A model generated the notes under the pieces. The model made no database searches. It was given only the letters and a program-made list of their open reading frames with translations, and was not told the DNA's origin. 64,000 nt of DNA from Aureobasidium sp. EXF-3400 (Eukaryota > Ascomycota > Dothideomycetes > Dothideales > Saccotheciaceae): assembly GCA_024195585.1 (NCBI GenBank), contig SWBL01000200.1:1-64000 (forward strand). The letters are read 5' to 3'. Position numbers and translations under genes: made by a program. This document shows, piece by piece, positions 19,938 through 30,902 of the stretch (positions are counted from its first letter, which is position 1; each line of letters opens with the position of its first letter).

Positions 19938-22005
19938 ATGGTCGAAGAACAAGAAAAACCCTCGCCTCAGGCTTCAACACCATCCACCCAATCCCACACC
20001 TCCGACACCGACTCTATCCACGAAACTCGATCAATTCGCCATGAGCAACAAGCCAACCGTCTACATCTCGTCCGCAGCTATGCATCCGGCTACTCAGGTT
20101 TCGCCCCCGAGACAGAGTATGCAGACATAAACCTCAAACCCACCGCTACAGGCGCAACACTCGGCTCTGTAGCCACAGGCAATGACCCAAACTTTGAAGT
20201 CGACTGGACCGACGACGACCCCGAGAACCCCAGGAATTGGAGCATGGCATACAAGAGTCTTGTTGTTTTTGCAATGAGTTATGCAACCACCGTCACAGTC
20301 CTATTTTCAACTTCGTATACCGTTACAGTGGTAACACTTGAGCGAATCTTTGATGTAGGCCACTTGGTTGCTTTGCTAGGCCTTACGACTTACCTACTTG
20401 GCATGGCTGCTGGAAGTACCGTGCTTGCTCCTCTGTCGGAAATGTATGGACGACGACCCGTATACATTGTCTCCACTGCCATTTTCGTTCTGCTGATTTT
20501 GCCGTGCGCGTTGGCCAAAAATATCGAGAGTCTGCTGATTCCGCGTTTCTTTGCTGCTTTTGCGGCGGCGAGTTTGGTTAGCAATGCCCCTGGATCTATC
20601 AACGATATCGTGGTGGAAGAGTACAGGGCGCTTGCGTTTAGTATCTGGAGTATCGGACCTTTGAATGGACCCGTGGTTGGACCTATCATCGGAGGTTTTA
20701 CATATCAATATTTGGGATGGCGATGGTGAGCTTTTTTCTTTTGCCTCTTGGAGTTTTTGCGAAAAACACACAAGAAATGGTACTAACGAGCGTGTCTTTG
20801 GCAGGACCAACTGGCTGGTTATGATTCTCGCCGGTGTGGCATTTGCTTTTGTGGCTATCGTCAAGGAGACTTATGGACCTACTTTACTGCGCAAGAGAGC
20901 TGCAAAGCTAAGGAAAGAGACGGGAGATCCGAGGTGGTGGAGTAGATTTGATGAGAAACAGGCATTCTTCCCTTTGCTCAAGGTTAATTTGAGCAGGCCG
21001 TTTGTGTTGATGGTTACGGAGCCGATTTGGTGAGTTTTCTTTTCTTCTGAATCTTGCGGTTTTTGTTCTCTGTTCTCTGCTTTTTTTTTTGCTTTGCTTT
21101 TACTCGTTCCGAGGAACGAGTCGAGACATCTCTTTCGATATGGAGTATTCCCTTCGAGAAAATGAAGAGAAGACAGTACTAGGTCGAGGTTGATGGTTGA
21201 TTGCTGACTCGTGTCTTGCAGCATCTTCTGGGACGTATACGTAGCAATCGTCTATGGTACACTCTACCTCTCCTTCGTCGCCTATCCCATCGTCTTTCAA
21301 CAACAACGCGGCTGGTCCCCTGGCCTCGGCGGTCTCGCCTTCTGCGGCATCGGAATTGGAAACTTGCTTACCATTGTGCTCGAACCGCTCTGTCGCCGCC
21401 TCATCAATTCCCACAAAAAAGACCTAGAGACCGGGGATATACCTCCCGAAGCCATGGTCAGCGTTATTTGTATCGCAGCAGTCAGTCTTGCTGCTGGAGA
21501 ACTCTGGTTCGCATGGACGTGTACACCTAACGTGCATTGGATCGTCCCCATCATTGCAGGAATACCCTTTGGAGCTGGCAACGCCGGTGTTTTTATCTAC
21601 AGCAACAATTACCTGGTGCACTCATACTCAGTCTACGCAGCCTCCGCATTAGCTGGAAATGCAGTCCTGCGCTCCATCATGGGAGCAACAGTACCTCTTG
21701 CCGGTTCCGCCATGTATGCCGCTCTCGGCTCCAATTGGGCAGGCTGCACTCTAGGACTTATTGAAATGGCCTGTGTGCCTATTCCTGTAGTGTTTTACCT
21801 CTATGGCAAGAAGATCAGAGCCAAAAGTGCGCTTATCAAGTCTATGCAGGAAGATAAACGTCGTGCAGATGAAAAGAGAGAAAAGCATCTGAGGAGGATG
21901 GAGAAAGAAGCCATCAAAAGGGGGGATGCGGAAGCTAGTATTGGTGCTGTTGCAAAAACTGGGGCGCAGGTTGCCGAGGAAAGGGATATTGAAAAGGGAA
22001 ATTAA
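19938..22005 (+). CDS. MFS drug:H+ antiporter-1 type transporter
   Basis: Predicted plasma-membrane exporter of the 12-segment DHA1 group (polyamine/fluconazole-resistance-like). Exons 19938-20725, 20805-21029 and 21222-22005 join to 598 aa. A hydrophilic N-terminus of about 105 residues ends with the family's DDPENPRNWS motif, just before the first membrane segment. The loop 2-3 motif is LAPLSEMYGRRPVY, and segment 5 carries GPLNGPVVGPIIGG. The cytoplasmic central loop carries TYGPTLLRKRAAKLRKETGD. The C-terminus is long, charged and coiled-coil-like (KKIRAKSALIKSMQEDKRRA onwards). The substrate cannot be told from sequence. Confidence 0.9.
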
Positions 22006-22338
22006 CAAGCTGCGACAAGAACTTCCAAGTAGGTTGTAGGCTTTAGAGTATGTATGCCCATCTAACAAAGTAACGTTGTTAGACTTATGATTCTTTGTTA
22101 GATAAGGAGTGTCATAGTCGATGAGAAAGTGATTACAAAATGAGTTGTTAATATAGGGTCCTTATTGAATTCTTGGTAAGGATGAAGGTGGTCCGATTCC
22201 CGGGACTGTGAAGAAGGACAAAGAGTACAAGTGAAAGATGACGTCCAAACAAACACCGTTGAGCACGGTCTAAGGTACAGATCGAAGGCTTCATACTGCA
22301 TTGTACAGATCCAGTCCCATGCACCAAGGAATCTTGCA
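22006..22338. other. Intergenic, convergent 3' flanks
   Basis: Nothing recognised between the MFS gene and the intronless gene that ends at 22339. Confidence 0.5.
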
Positions 22339-23217
22339 TCAAATCTCGATGTGTCTCACCTGTTGTCCTTCGGGTAGCCAGTCATCAAGAAGTCTGGCCT
22401 TCTCACTGTCTTCAAGTCTCAGGGTCGTCCGTATTCTCGACCATTCACATCCTTCTTCATATGCCTGATCGAGTGTTACTTGTGTCTTCTGCATCCACTT
22501 CTGCTTCTTGACCTCAAATAGGTCGCCATCAAATACCTTCTTCGCGCCTTCCAAGTCATCAGCATTATCATTCCACCCAGCAGCCAGATACACATTTCTT
22601 ATACTGAACTTGATGAATTGTGCCTGGTATTGGTCCAAAACATCAACATTGCCTTTCGTAGCCCTCAAGTCCTCCTCATCGGCCTCTTGAATGAGTTCTT
22701 CGTTGTAAGGCACCCATTCCAGTCTTAACAATTTCGCTATCCAAGAACCCATGATCTCCTTTACTGGCTTTGCATCATCTAGCTCGAAGGGATTCTCAAT
22801 CTCCGAGATCTCAAAATCAACGTGCTTTCCCCATGCCAGCCAAGGAAGCAGTTTCTCTGATATGGTGTCGTAGATCAAAGAAGTACCATAGATATTCGGA
22901 TTGCTCAGCACAAATGCATGTTCGGAGATTTCTGCTGCATCCTGATATGTTGGAGTCCGCGCCCAGTCAAGGTTATCATCAACAAAACAGACAGGCTGTG
23001 AGCCATCAGGAAGAATTGCCAGTGAGTGAAGCTCGCTCTTCAGTTGTGGCAGTCGTTGCAAGAGAGCGACTGCCTCAGAAGAAAGTCCAGCTTCATGCGC
23101 GGCAGCAAGGTTGATCGGGATTGGCGGAGAGAGGATGTCGTCAGCAGAAATATAGTGGAGAGCAGCGAAGGTTTGATAAAGAAGGTTAAGGTGGAAAATA
23201 AGGTCTTCGTGAGCCAT
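22339..23217 (-). CDS. Hypothetical fungal protein, intronless
   Basis: A single 292-aa frame starting MAHEDLIFHLNLLYQTFAAL. I do not recognise the family. It is acidic and soluble, with no signal peptide or membrane segment. Aromatic-rich blocks (ARTPTYQDAAEISEHAFV, GTSLIYDTISEKLLPWLAWG, MGSWIAKLLRLEWVPYN) suggest a folded domain, and the C-terminal third is helical and charged. The amino-acid composition is balanced and the overlapping frames are much shorter, which supports it being real. An SMI1/KNR4-like fold crossed my mind but I cannot show it. Confidence 0.75.
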   Translation of the reverse strand: MAHEDLIFHLNLLYQTFAALHYISADDILSPPIPINLAAAHEAGLSSEAVALLQRLPQLKSELHSLAILPDGSQPVCFVDDNLDWARTPTYQDAAEISEHAFVLSNPNIYGTSLIYDTISEKLLPWLAWGKHVDFEISEIENPFELDDAKPVKEIMGSWIAKLLRLEWVPYNEELIQEADEEDLRATKGNVDVLDQYQAQFIKFSIRNVYLAAGWNDNADDLEGAKKVFDGDLFEVKKQKWMQKTQVTLDQAYEEGCEWSRIRTTLRLEDSEKARLLDDWLPEGQQVRHIEI

Positions 23218-24216
23218 GTTATATCCGTGTGTGGGAGCAGTTATTTCCAGATAAGCACTGTAAGTGTCGTCGAGGGAGGCTCGGAATTCGGGACGACATC
23301 CGCGGTGATCGGCGGCGAAGCTTTAAATGTCAACAAGCTTGACGAGCTCTCGCTCTTAAGCAAGTGCTGTGATAACCGCGGCAACAAAAAAACAGTTCCA
23401 TTTCACGTGCACGCCGTGTGCCCTCGGAGACGAAGATCAACCTAGGGTTATGTTCATGCCCATCAGGCGCAAGCAAGGTCTCAGCAAAAATCTATGTTCA
23501 GTGTCGGGAGAGTCACCCTGACGATGCGAAATACAAGAAATGTTCCTATCGAATTGTCTTTGCGCGACAAGCAGCAACAAGCATCTGAGACTCTAGTCGC
23601 GGGAGTTAGAGACGACTCACACGAGTGTATCGTTCTTGCTGTGAATGACGACCATTCGGGAAGACAACCTTTGTTAAAAGTGGAATGCGTTTCCGGCGAT
23701 CGCGACGAAACATCCATGACATTCCGCAGCCTATCCAGGACGAATGCTACCAACGACAATAGCATACAACATCGATATAGAAGAAAGCTTGCCAGCAAGG
23801 TGAGCTCATCCTCTATCATGCAATTTGCGAAGCAAAAGAATCGGCCGTAACAGCATCGATTTCCAAAAAAAGCTGACGACGTGGCGACGCGGCTTCACCC
23901 ACAAACTTCGCAGCTTTCTTCAACGGTTTTCAAGACCCTTGCGATTTTTCTCTATTGTCGCAATATGGTGAACGATAGAAGACGCGTCCGCACGGCACTC
24001 AACGATGATGGATGAGATCGCCAAGTCGCCGTGACATGTTGAAATCGATGAGGAAGGTGCCCTGAGGCATTCTATTCGTCGGTGGCTTGTTCTGGCAGAA
24101 AGTTACGGAAGGATCGATATATGAATGTCTATCACCGTTAATTGGGAAGCTGTTTCCTTTGTAATTGTTCGCGCCATCTCCCCTTCGCTCTTCAGTCTCA
24201 ACCACATCCATACATA
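23218..24216. other. Divergent intergenic region
   Basis: Upstream of the hypothetical gene (minus) and the GH16 gene (plus). A 118-codon + strand frame (23494-23850) is present but has no recognisable feature, and I do not call it. A pyrimidine-rich leader precedes 24217. Confidence 0.5.
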
Positions 24217-25379
24217 ATGTCGAAATTTGATCACAACGTCGAGACCCAGCTTCAAGGGCATGCGCCCCATGGTCAAACACCCACAGGGTCAAAACTCAAC
24301 CCTCTCCACTGGTCACGGAAATGGCAAATCATTGGAGCTGTCGGAATCATCGCAATCATCGTCGCCGTCATTGTGGGCGCTGTCGTAGGCACAGAAGATT
24401 CAGGCTCTAGCTCGTATCCAGATTATACTCCATTGAATTACACGATCAACGAGCGCATGAACGGAACCACCTTCTTCGACCACTTCGACTATTTCGACAA
24501 AGCCGATCCAAGCAGTGGCAATGTCGTGTATTTGTCTTCAGCACAGGCAGCATACAGCAATCTCACTTATGCTGGAGAAAACTCAGCCATCCTTAGAGTC
24601 GACGATACCAGCACTGGTATCACGGACAGAAACTCGATTCGCATTACGTCCAAGAACCAATGGAACAACGGACTCTTTGTCTTCGATGTCATCCACTCGC
24701 CATATGGCTGTGGTACATGGCCTGCTGTGTGGTTGTCCGATCCCAACAACTGGCCTGAGCATGGAGAGATTGATGTCATCGAAGCCGTTGAGCAAGGCAA
24801 CAAGGGAAATCAGATGACATTGCACACTTCCAAAGGCTGCACGATGAAGACGAAGCGCAAGGAGACTGGCACAGTAACCGGCACAAATTGCTGGAACTCG
24901 ACGAACGATAATGAGGGATGTGGCGTCTTTGGTCCCAAGAGCAGTTACGGCGCAGCCTTGAACGAAGCAGGTGGTGCAGTAGGTTTGCCTTCAACATCTT
25001 GCATCTCTTCTCATGCTAATATTCTGAACAGCTTTTCGCTATGGAGCTCCGCGATGCAGGCATTCGCATGTGGACATTCAGCCGCTCGGATCCGCCATCA
25101 GATCTCCTTTCCACTAACGACTCCACGCCTGACCCATCGCAATGGGGCACTCCTATTGCAGACTTCCCCAGCACCGATTGCGACATCTCTTCGCACTTCA
25201 AGAATCAGTCCATCATCGCCAACATTGATCTTTGCGGCAGTTGGGCAGGTTCAACCAGCGTCTACTCCACAGAGTACGGATGTCCGGGTGCTTGCGCAGA
25301 TCTTGTCAAGAACAATGCCACAGCATTCGAGAATGCGTATTGGGAGTTTGCAAGCTTCAGAGTTTGGACAGCTTCATAG
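24217..25379 (+). CDS. GH16 family endo-beta-glucanase-like, membrane-anchored
   Basis: Predicted cell-wall glucan hydrolase or transglycosylase. Exons 24217-24978 and 25032-25379 give 369 aa. The N-terminus is cytosolic (about 35 residues), followed by one strong membrane segment (IIGAVGIIAIIVAVIVGAVV), so it is a type II anchored protein with the catalytic domain outside. The GH16 active-site motif is complete (HGEIDVIEAVE: both Glu and the Asp). The surrounding blocks CGTWPAVWLSD and GIRMWTFSRSDPPSD belong to the fungal endo-1,3(4)-beta-glucanase branch (Eng-like). Several NxS/T sites lie in the outer part. The exact linkage specificity is uncertain. Confidence 0.92.
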
Positions 25380-25440
25380 ATGTTGTTTGATTGATTGTAC
25401 AAAAGATACCCTAATGCTAATTCAAAATTCTTATGTCACT

Positions 25441-27029
25441 TTAACTTCTTGTCTGGTTGGCCAACAGTTCCGAAGCAACCCCTTGTGCTGCCGCCAGTTC
25501 ATCCTCCGAAGGCATGTCGACGATAAGCAGGTACAGAATATCCTATGTCATTGTTGGCGAGAGAGCACGGTGAGATAGGATGCGACGTACCTTCTTCATG
25601 ACCTTTTGCACAATCCCCAATGGTCCTGCGCTGCTACCACCTCGGCCACCACGCGACACTCCTGACCTTTGTTGCATGCTTCTGTCAGTGTTCGATGGAC
25701 TATGTTGGGGTTGTGCAACTTCGAACAAGCCACCCAGACCTCTACCTAGTGGACCTTGACTGGCCATTCCTCCTCCGAATCCGACACTGCGACTACGGTC
25801 GAACCGATTAGCGCTCGCATTAGCACGACCACCAAGATGTTCACCACGCGTGCCTAACACGTTGTTGCGTTCAGGCATTTGAATTGCCCCACCAGAGAGC
25901 AATGCGACTAGTGAACCGCTGTTGGCCGGATGACTTGGATCAGCAAAGCGAGAAGCAAACTCTGGCTTTGGACCAGCAGCAAGAGCGCTATTGAGATTGT
26001 TTTTTGCCTGCGAATCAATCACATCAGTCATCGGTTTGCGAACAGCTTGACGACACGACTTACGAATTTTGCTTGAGCCCTTCGGTCCATGTAGTCTTCT
26101 ACAAATCGTCTCTTCTTCTGCAAAGACGACTTTGTGGATGATAAGCTTTGACCTGGTTTGGATGCTCTGGCATCCAAACCGGGATAGATCAAAGGCGCCG
26201 TCTCAGGCCATTGGAACTCTCCATAAGTCTTACCGTTGGACTTGCGCAGGGAAGTCATGAAGCTCCCATGTTGTGCATTCATCACTTTCGCCGCCATGCC
26301 ATTAAAGTCTACAGCAGTCCTTGCCTCATCTGTATCAGAATTCCACGTCAAGACCAAGCAAAATAGACCTTTTGGCATAAAGAACCCCTTGTTCATCTTA
26401 TCTAGGAACTTGTTTGTCTTGTAGCGGCCTTGGACTTCCATCGCTGCTGTTGTGGCCACGGTGATGGCCATGGAAACTAAAATGGATGTGACTGTGGGTA
26501 ACCAGATTGTACCGATTGATGCGAGATTTAGAGCTGCGATCCACTTTGTCGCTTGCGTGGATTTGTTGAAGGTTTCGATGAAGTCGATGAAAGTGGTTTG
26601 GTCGATACCACGGGTTTCAAGGATGGGAGGGTAGGCTCTGACTAAACCGCGGCTGCGATCTGCTGGCCGACGTTGCGGTATGATGATTGGGAATGGCAGC
26701 TTGTCTCTTGGATGAGATAAATCAGCTGCAGACAAGGCGGGTCGTAGTCGCGAGATGAATGCATCAGCCAGAGTGCCTGGGTCGATCGCTTCGTCTGTGG
26801 GTTGGATCTCAGGTTCGCCAACAAGGTCGTCCTGGGCTTCGTCCAGTTCCCATGCCTCTTCTTCGGGGTTGGGCGCCGACACTCCATCACCAGTTGAGGT
26901 TTCCTGCTGTTGCGAGTCCGTCTCGGACTTGGTTTGAGTCTTGTTTGCCTTGTGGGCTTTGTAAGCTTCCGATACAAAGCCAATGCCGCCTCCGACACCT
27001 TGGACAAGATTGGTGATGATTTGAGCCAT
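25441..27029 (-). CDS. Conserved fungal protein with central membrane segments, function unknown
   Basis: Exons 27029-26064, 26007-25591 and 25542-25441 join in phase 0 to 494 aa. I recognise the type (widespread in filamentous ascomycetes) but know no assigned function. An acidic Gln/Glu-rich N-terminal third is followed by a basic RSRGLVRAYPPIL block. Next comes a hydrophobic region of one or two segments (IGTIWLPTVTSILVSMAITV) and a conserved-looking FLDKMNKGFFMPKGLFCLVL. Exon 2 is Gly/Arg/Ser-rich (GGRGGSSAGP). The last exon supplies the short C-terminal block KKDILYLLIVDMPSEDELAA, which is typical of the family and confirms the splice. Start taken at MAQIITNLVQ. Confidence 0.75.
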
Positions 27030-27319
27030 GTTCTTACAGTACAGAATATTGAGGTAGTGATGGTTAAGAGATGAGATGATATGATCAGAAATCTCACCAG
27101 AGCGAGAGATACACACAGCTTTTATGTATCACCGTTTGAGAATGGTTGCAAGTGTGGCTTTGCCATGCCTGACATGATGCGGCCGTATCGCATGGTCGGT
27201 GGTATGTTCGCAATCCATCAGGGTGGCTGAGTTGATCCTCCAATTCCCTCGCTTGACCACATTCGGAGTATGATCCAGCCTACGTTTGGTGTGGACTCCA
27301 GGCATCCACGAATGCTTGA

Positions 27320-27620
27320 CAATGCTTGGCTGATTTGGGCAAGCTCTATGCTGACAGCTCGCATTCGGTTTCGCTCTTGTCGAATTGATGCTCTAAGAAA
27401 TTTGGCTCAGTACTTGCAGAACGAGCTGTGTGCTGCTGTTGCTCGGTTTCGGTCTCGCGCTTGTCACTTGTTACACAAAAAGATGTGGCTAGACTGGGCA
27501 CGCTCTATGCTGACAGCTCGGTTTCGGTTTCGCGCTGGTCAAATTGCTGCACGAAAGGATGTGGCTCAGTACCTGCAGGTCGAGCTGAGTGCTGCTGTCT
27601 CGGTTTCGGGTTCGGGATTG
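27320..27620. repeat. Diverged 159-bp direct tandem duplication
   Basis: The motif gctctatgctgacagctcg occurs at 27343 and again at 27502. The following sequence (cggtttcg..., gtacttgcag or gtacctgcag, gagctg.gtgctgctgt) is also repeated with the same 159-bp offset. The offset is a multiple of three, and the + strand frame reads both copies as a 53-residue repeat containing SMLTAR and AQYLQ, so it may be a relic of a repeat protein. Confidence 0.7.
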
Positions 27621-27799
27621 GAATCGCATAACCCTCCATCGCCAACATCAGGAGCCGTCACGACTTCTGGCCAGTCGGAATTGGTTCTTTGGCAGTGCAA
27701 ATTCCATGGAGTGTCCACGTCCCCGACCGCTGTCAGGCGATCACTCTAGAATCCTCCAAATTGTTGGCATGTGGCCAATATGAGACGCTGTGACGCAAA

Positions 27800-28663
27800 G
27801 TGTCATATTCAGCGCCCTCGAAACCTCCCTTCACAGCCAAGTCTTGCAGGATCCAATACCGCACCGCTGGCATAATTTGCCGACGAAATCTGAAGAATCT
27901 TCTGTGGACAGTCCATGGAGCTCAAGATCTGACACCTGCTTGTGGCTATGCTGGTAGGCTCGGCAGTATTGGATACACCACCAATTCGAGCGATAACTGT
28001 ACTGAATGCAAAAGAGACGATGTGTTTGCTTCGCTGTTGAGTCATGGTAAGTATGTTGAAGAAGTCGATGAGTTGTTCCCAACGTCCACGACTTTTGGCC
28101 TGTTGGCATCGCAGTTTTATGCAAAGCCAGCTCGCCGAAGCGATCAACGTCCGAGGCAACTACATGTCATTCTCCAAGCTTTTGTATTGTCTGATCGATG
28201 GTCAATACAACATGAAATCACCCTCGAAAGATGGTATCGCTCTTTGTCAATACAGGTTTCTGCTCTGGCTTACTCAAGAGGTCAGACATACTTCGTTTCA
28301 CCAGTGGTTTGGTCCTTATCGTCGTTGGTGCTGTCCTCCTATAGTATGTTTTCAACAGTCTGCAGCGGTTCTTCAATGCAGATATCCCTAACATCTGTCG
28401 AATATAGCCCATACTCGCTCATTGTATATCTCGTCGCGACAGCTGTTCTTGCCGCGACAAACCAACCAATTGCAATAGCGTCACACATTACGTGGGCTTT
28501 TCGCCTTACATGGGAAGATGGAGTTTTGGGTATAAACATTGATCAGGAGTCAAGGTGGATATCGGACATGCATGCTGTCATAGTAGGGTCAGCTTTATTC
28601 TACGTGGGGTGGTGTATCCTTCCATACAGTATACAGAGACGTGACTTAGTGCATAGTCGCTGA
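27800..28663 (+). pseudogene. Possible decayed membrane-protein gene
   Basis: One 287-codon frame runs through, but the best-looking coding segments are in different frames. At about 28260-28330 another frame reads a hydrophobic helix (FTSGLVLIVVGAVLL). It then hits TAG, continues with YVFNSLQRFFNADIPNIC and meets a second TAG. A further hydrophobic helix (SLIVYLVATAVLAATNQPIA) lies in the long frame. In-frame TAG codons where CAG would restore reading could reflect C-to-T decay. Alternatives are an unresolved multi-exon gene or chance. Family not recognised. Confidence 0.3.
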
Positions 28664-28793
28664 GGGATTGAGGTATGGTGTAAAAAGTCATGGGTATAAT
28701 TTATTCGAACACCGGAAACGCCATATCGGAAAACCACCAGCCCAAAGTCGCTCCCTGGTGCCCAAGATCAATTTTGGATCACCTTATAGCTAT

Positions 28794-30410
28794 TTAGGAG
28801 ACTCGTTCGTTGACGACAACGCCTTTCGGATCTTGTGTCTCGCTATCGCCCCAATCAGCCACCCATCCATTCTCCTCCAGGTACTTCTTCCAGTTCTCAT
28901 CTTCATCCTCCAACTTTCTGCCCACGTCCGGGATGACGAAGAATGCTATCAGCGCACCTAGCACAGCAAACCCAGATCCAACCAAGAAGGCACCTTGATC
29001 TCCTGCACTTGACGTGATCGGAGTGAATACCTGAGTTCCAATGGCAGCTCCAGCCTTTGAGATTGCTGAACAAAGTCCCATCATCTGCCCGCGAATGGCA
29101 GTAGGAAAACTCTCTGAGGACGCCAGTACAACGGTTGAGCCTGGACCAACTTCTCCAAGAGTAAGGAACACGCCATACATAACCACGAACAAGGGGAAGA
29201 TGGGTACAATCTTGTGGTATGCTCCGCCCAAGACGAAGCCAAGAACAGCCTGCATTGCAAATCCAAGTGCCATGGTCTTGCGGCGACCAATCTTGTCCGA
29301 AAGGTAGCCGCCGATGAATGGGCCTGGGATGTAGAAGCAGTTGATCACGACGCCCCAGCCGAGGTTGGTGATCAACGAGTCGCCGGCATTGACGCGAGTT
29401 GTAATAGTGCCAGAGAAGATACCAAAGGGCTTGCACTGTGGTCAGTCTGGATACTCAGGATTACGATTACGACAAGACTTACAATTGCGATCCAGTTGTA
29501 CAAGAACCATGTCGACGAGGCGCCAAGCAAAGGTCGCCAATACCGCTTGATAGCCAAGACATAAGGCACCTTCTGTTTCCTCATTGATGCTTTGCGATAA
29601 GCAGTCGAGACAGCCATTTTGTATCGGAACCAGAAGATTGACACTGGAGGGATCAAGCCCAGGGCAAAGCTGAGTCGCCACACAATATCATACTTTTCCT
29701 TCTTCTGGCCCACACAGAGTAGGAGAAGCAGGGGTACAAGACCACCAAAGACATAGCCCAGAGATGCCGAGAGATCAGCGATCATAGCAAACATGAAGCC
29801 ACGATGCTTGCGCATGCTCCTATTCTCGTCGCTTGCCTCAGCCGCGCCAGCACCGCTGACTGGGTACTCGCCACCGGCACCAACACCAGCAATACCGCGG
29901 GCGATGATAAGCATCCAGAACATCCCAGTCTCGTCAGTACCTTTGGCAGCGGTTGACAGCACGATACCCAGGACTAGCAATGCAGTTGTCGCGACAGCAC
30001 CAGTCTTTCGACCAAGCTGATCAGCAATGACACCGAACATCAGCATACCCACAATCATGCCTATAAGGAATGCGTTCGAGAGACGAGTATAGATCGAATT
30101 TGTGAGAGATTCTGGATAGAGGATGGCGAGCAACAGCTCGACGTTTCCGATAACTGCGGCGTTACTGCTACTGTCAGCAAAGAGATTAGCTGTCTCAAGA
30201 TTCGACTTACTATCCGTCTGAACCGATTGCAAGGCCAGAGAAGATGACCATCATGATGACGGATACCTTGCTGTAGAATGTCTTTTGTGATTGTCCTTCC
30301 TCCAAATCCATGACTTCGACCACTCCTGTCGCTCCATTCTTCGACTCATTTGCTTTACCGACATTGTGCATTCCCGATGACGCAGCTGTTATGCTCTCCA
30401 CTGAAGCCAT
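28794..30410 (-). CDS. MFS permease, GIT1/phosphate-symporter-like
   Basis: Predicted H+-coupled plasma-membrane uptake carrier. Exons 30410-30211, 30164-29483 and 29435-28794 join to 507 aa. The first junction rebuilds GSDGYNAAVIGNVELLL, the family's segment-1 motif. RGIAGVGAGGEYPVSGAGAA is closest in style to fungal glycerophosphoinositol/glycerophosphodiester permeases (GIT1). The H+:phosphate group (PHO84) has a related GIGGDYP motif. The loop motifs ADQLGRKTGA and SDKIGRRKTMA mark both MFS halves. The C-terminal tail is acidic with KYLEENGWVADWG. I lean to GIT1-type over PHO84-type. It is divergent from the aminopeptidase gene at 30903. Confidence 0.85.
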
Positions 30411-30902
30411 GTCGGCTTTTCTTTGTCGCTGAGAATAGGTTGGAAGAAAGTCCACCTCGAAGTGGGGATATGCGGCCAATATCTACAAATCCTACCCGGC
30501 AACCACACAGTACCTTCGCATTGTATCTGATGCCGAAAACCAAGCTCAGCGATCATGACTGCACGCGATAAGGAAACTTGCATTCGGTAGTGATTTAATG
30601 CTGTATTGTGTCGGAAGCCCCGCCAGCAGATCGCCCGAATGAGGGGCCAGGACGGCCAAGCGTCGGGCAAGCAGCGGCCAAGCTACGGGCGAGATAGGCT
30701 CCTCGGGAGAACGCGATAGCTATCCTGTACTATCTCTCGCTATCAATCACCAGTTTCCGCCAGTACTGGCTCTCCGACTTTGTTTTTCTGTGACTTGTGC
30801 ATTTCCACCTGCTTCCAGAAGCAGAACCCTCTATAGCTCTCGAAGATCCCCTGCTTCACTACTGCACTGGAACATACTTGTACACTTGAACTTCGAGGAG
30901 GC

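Larger units (their letters stand above)
27030..28793. other. Gene-poor stretch with degraded coding-like sequence
   Basis: Holds a diverged 159-bp tandem duplication (about 27320-27620) and a frame-broken, membrane-protein-like stretch (27800-28663), each listed separately. Nothing else was seen. Confidence 0.5.

Noticed and set aside
23494..23850. 118-codon + strand frame
   Set aside because: No recognisable feature; composition typical of non-coding flank, with a similar-length ORF opposite.
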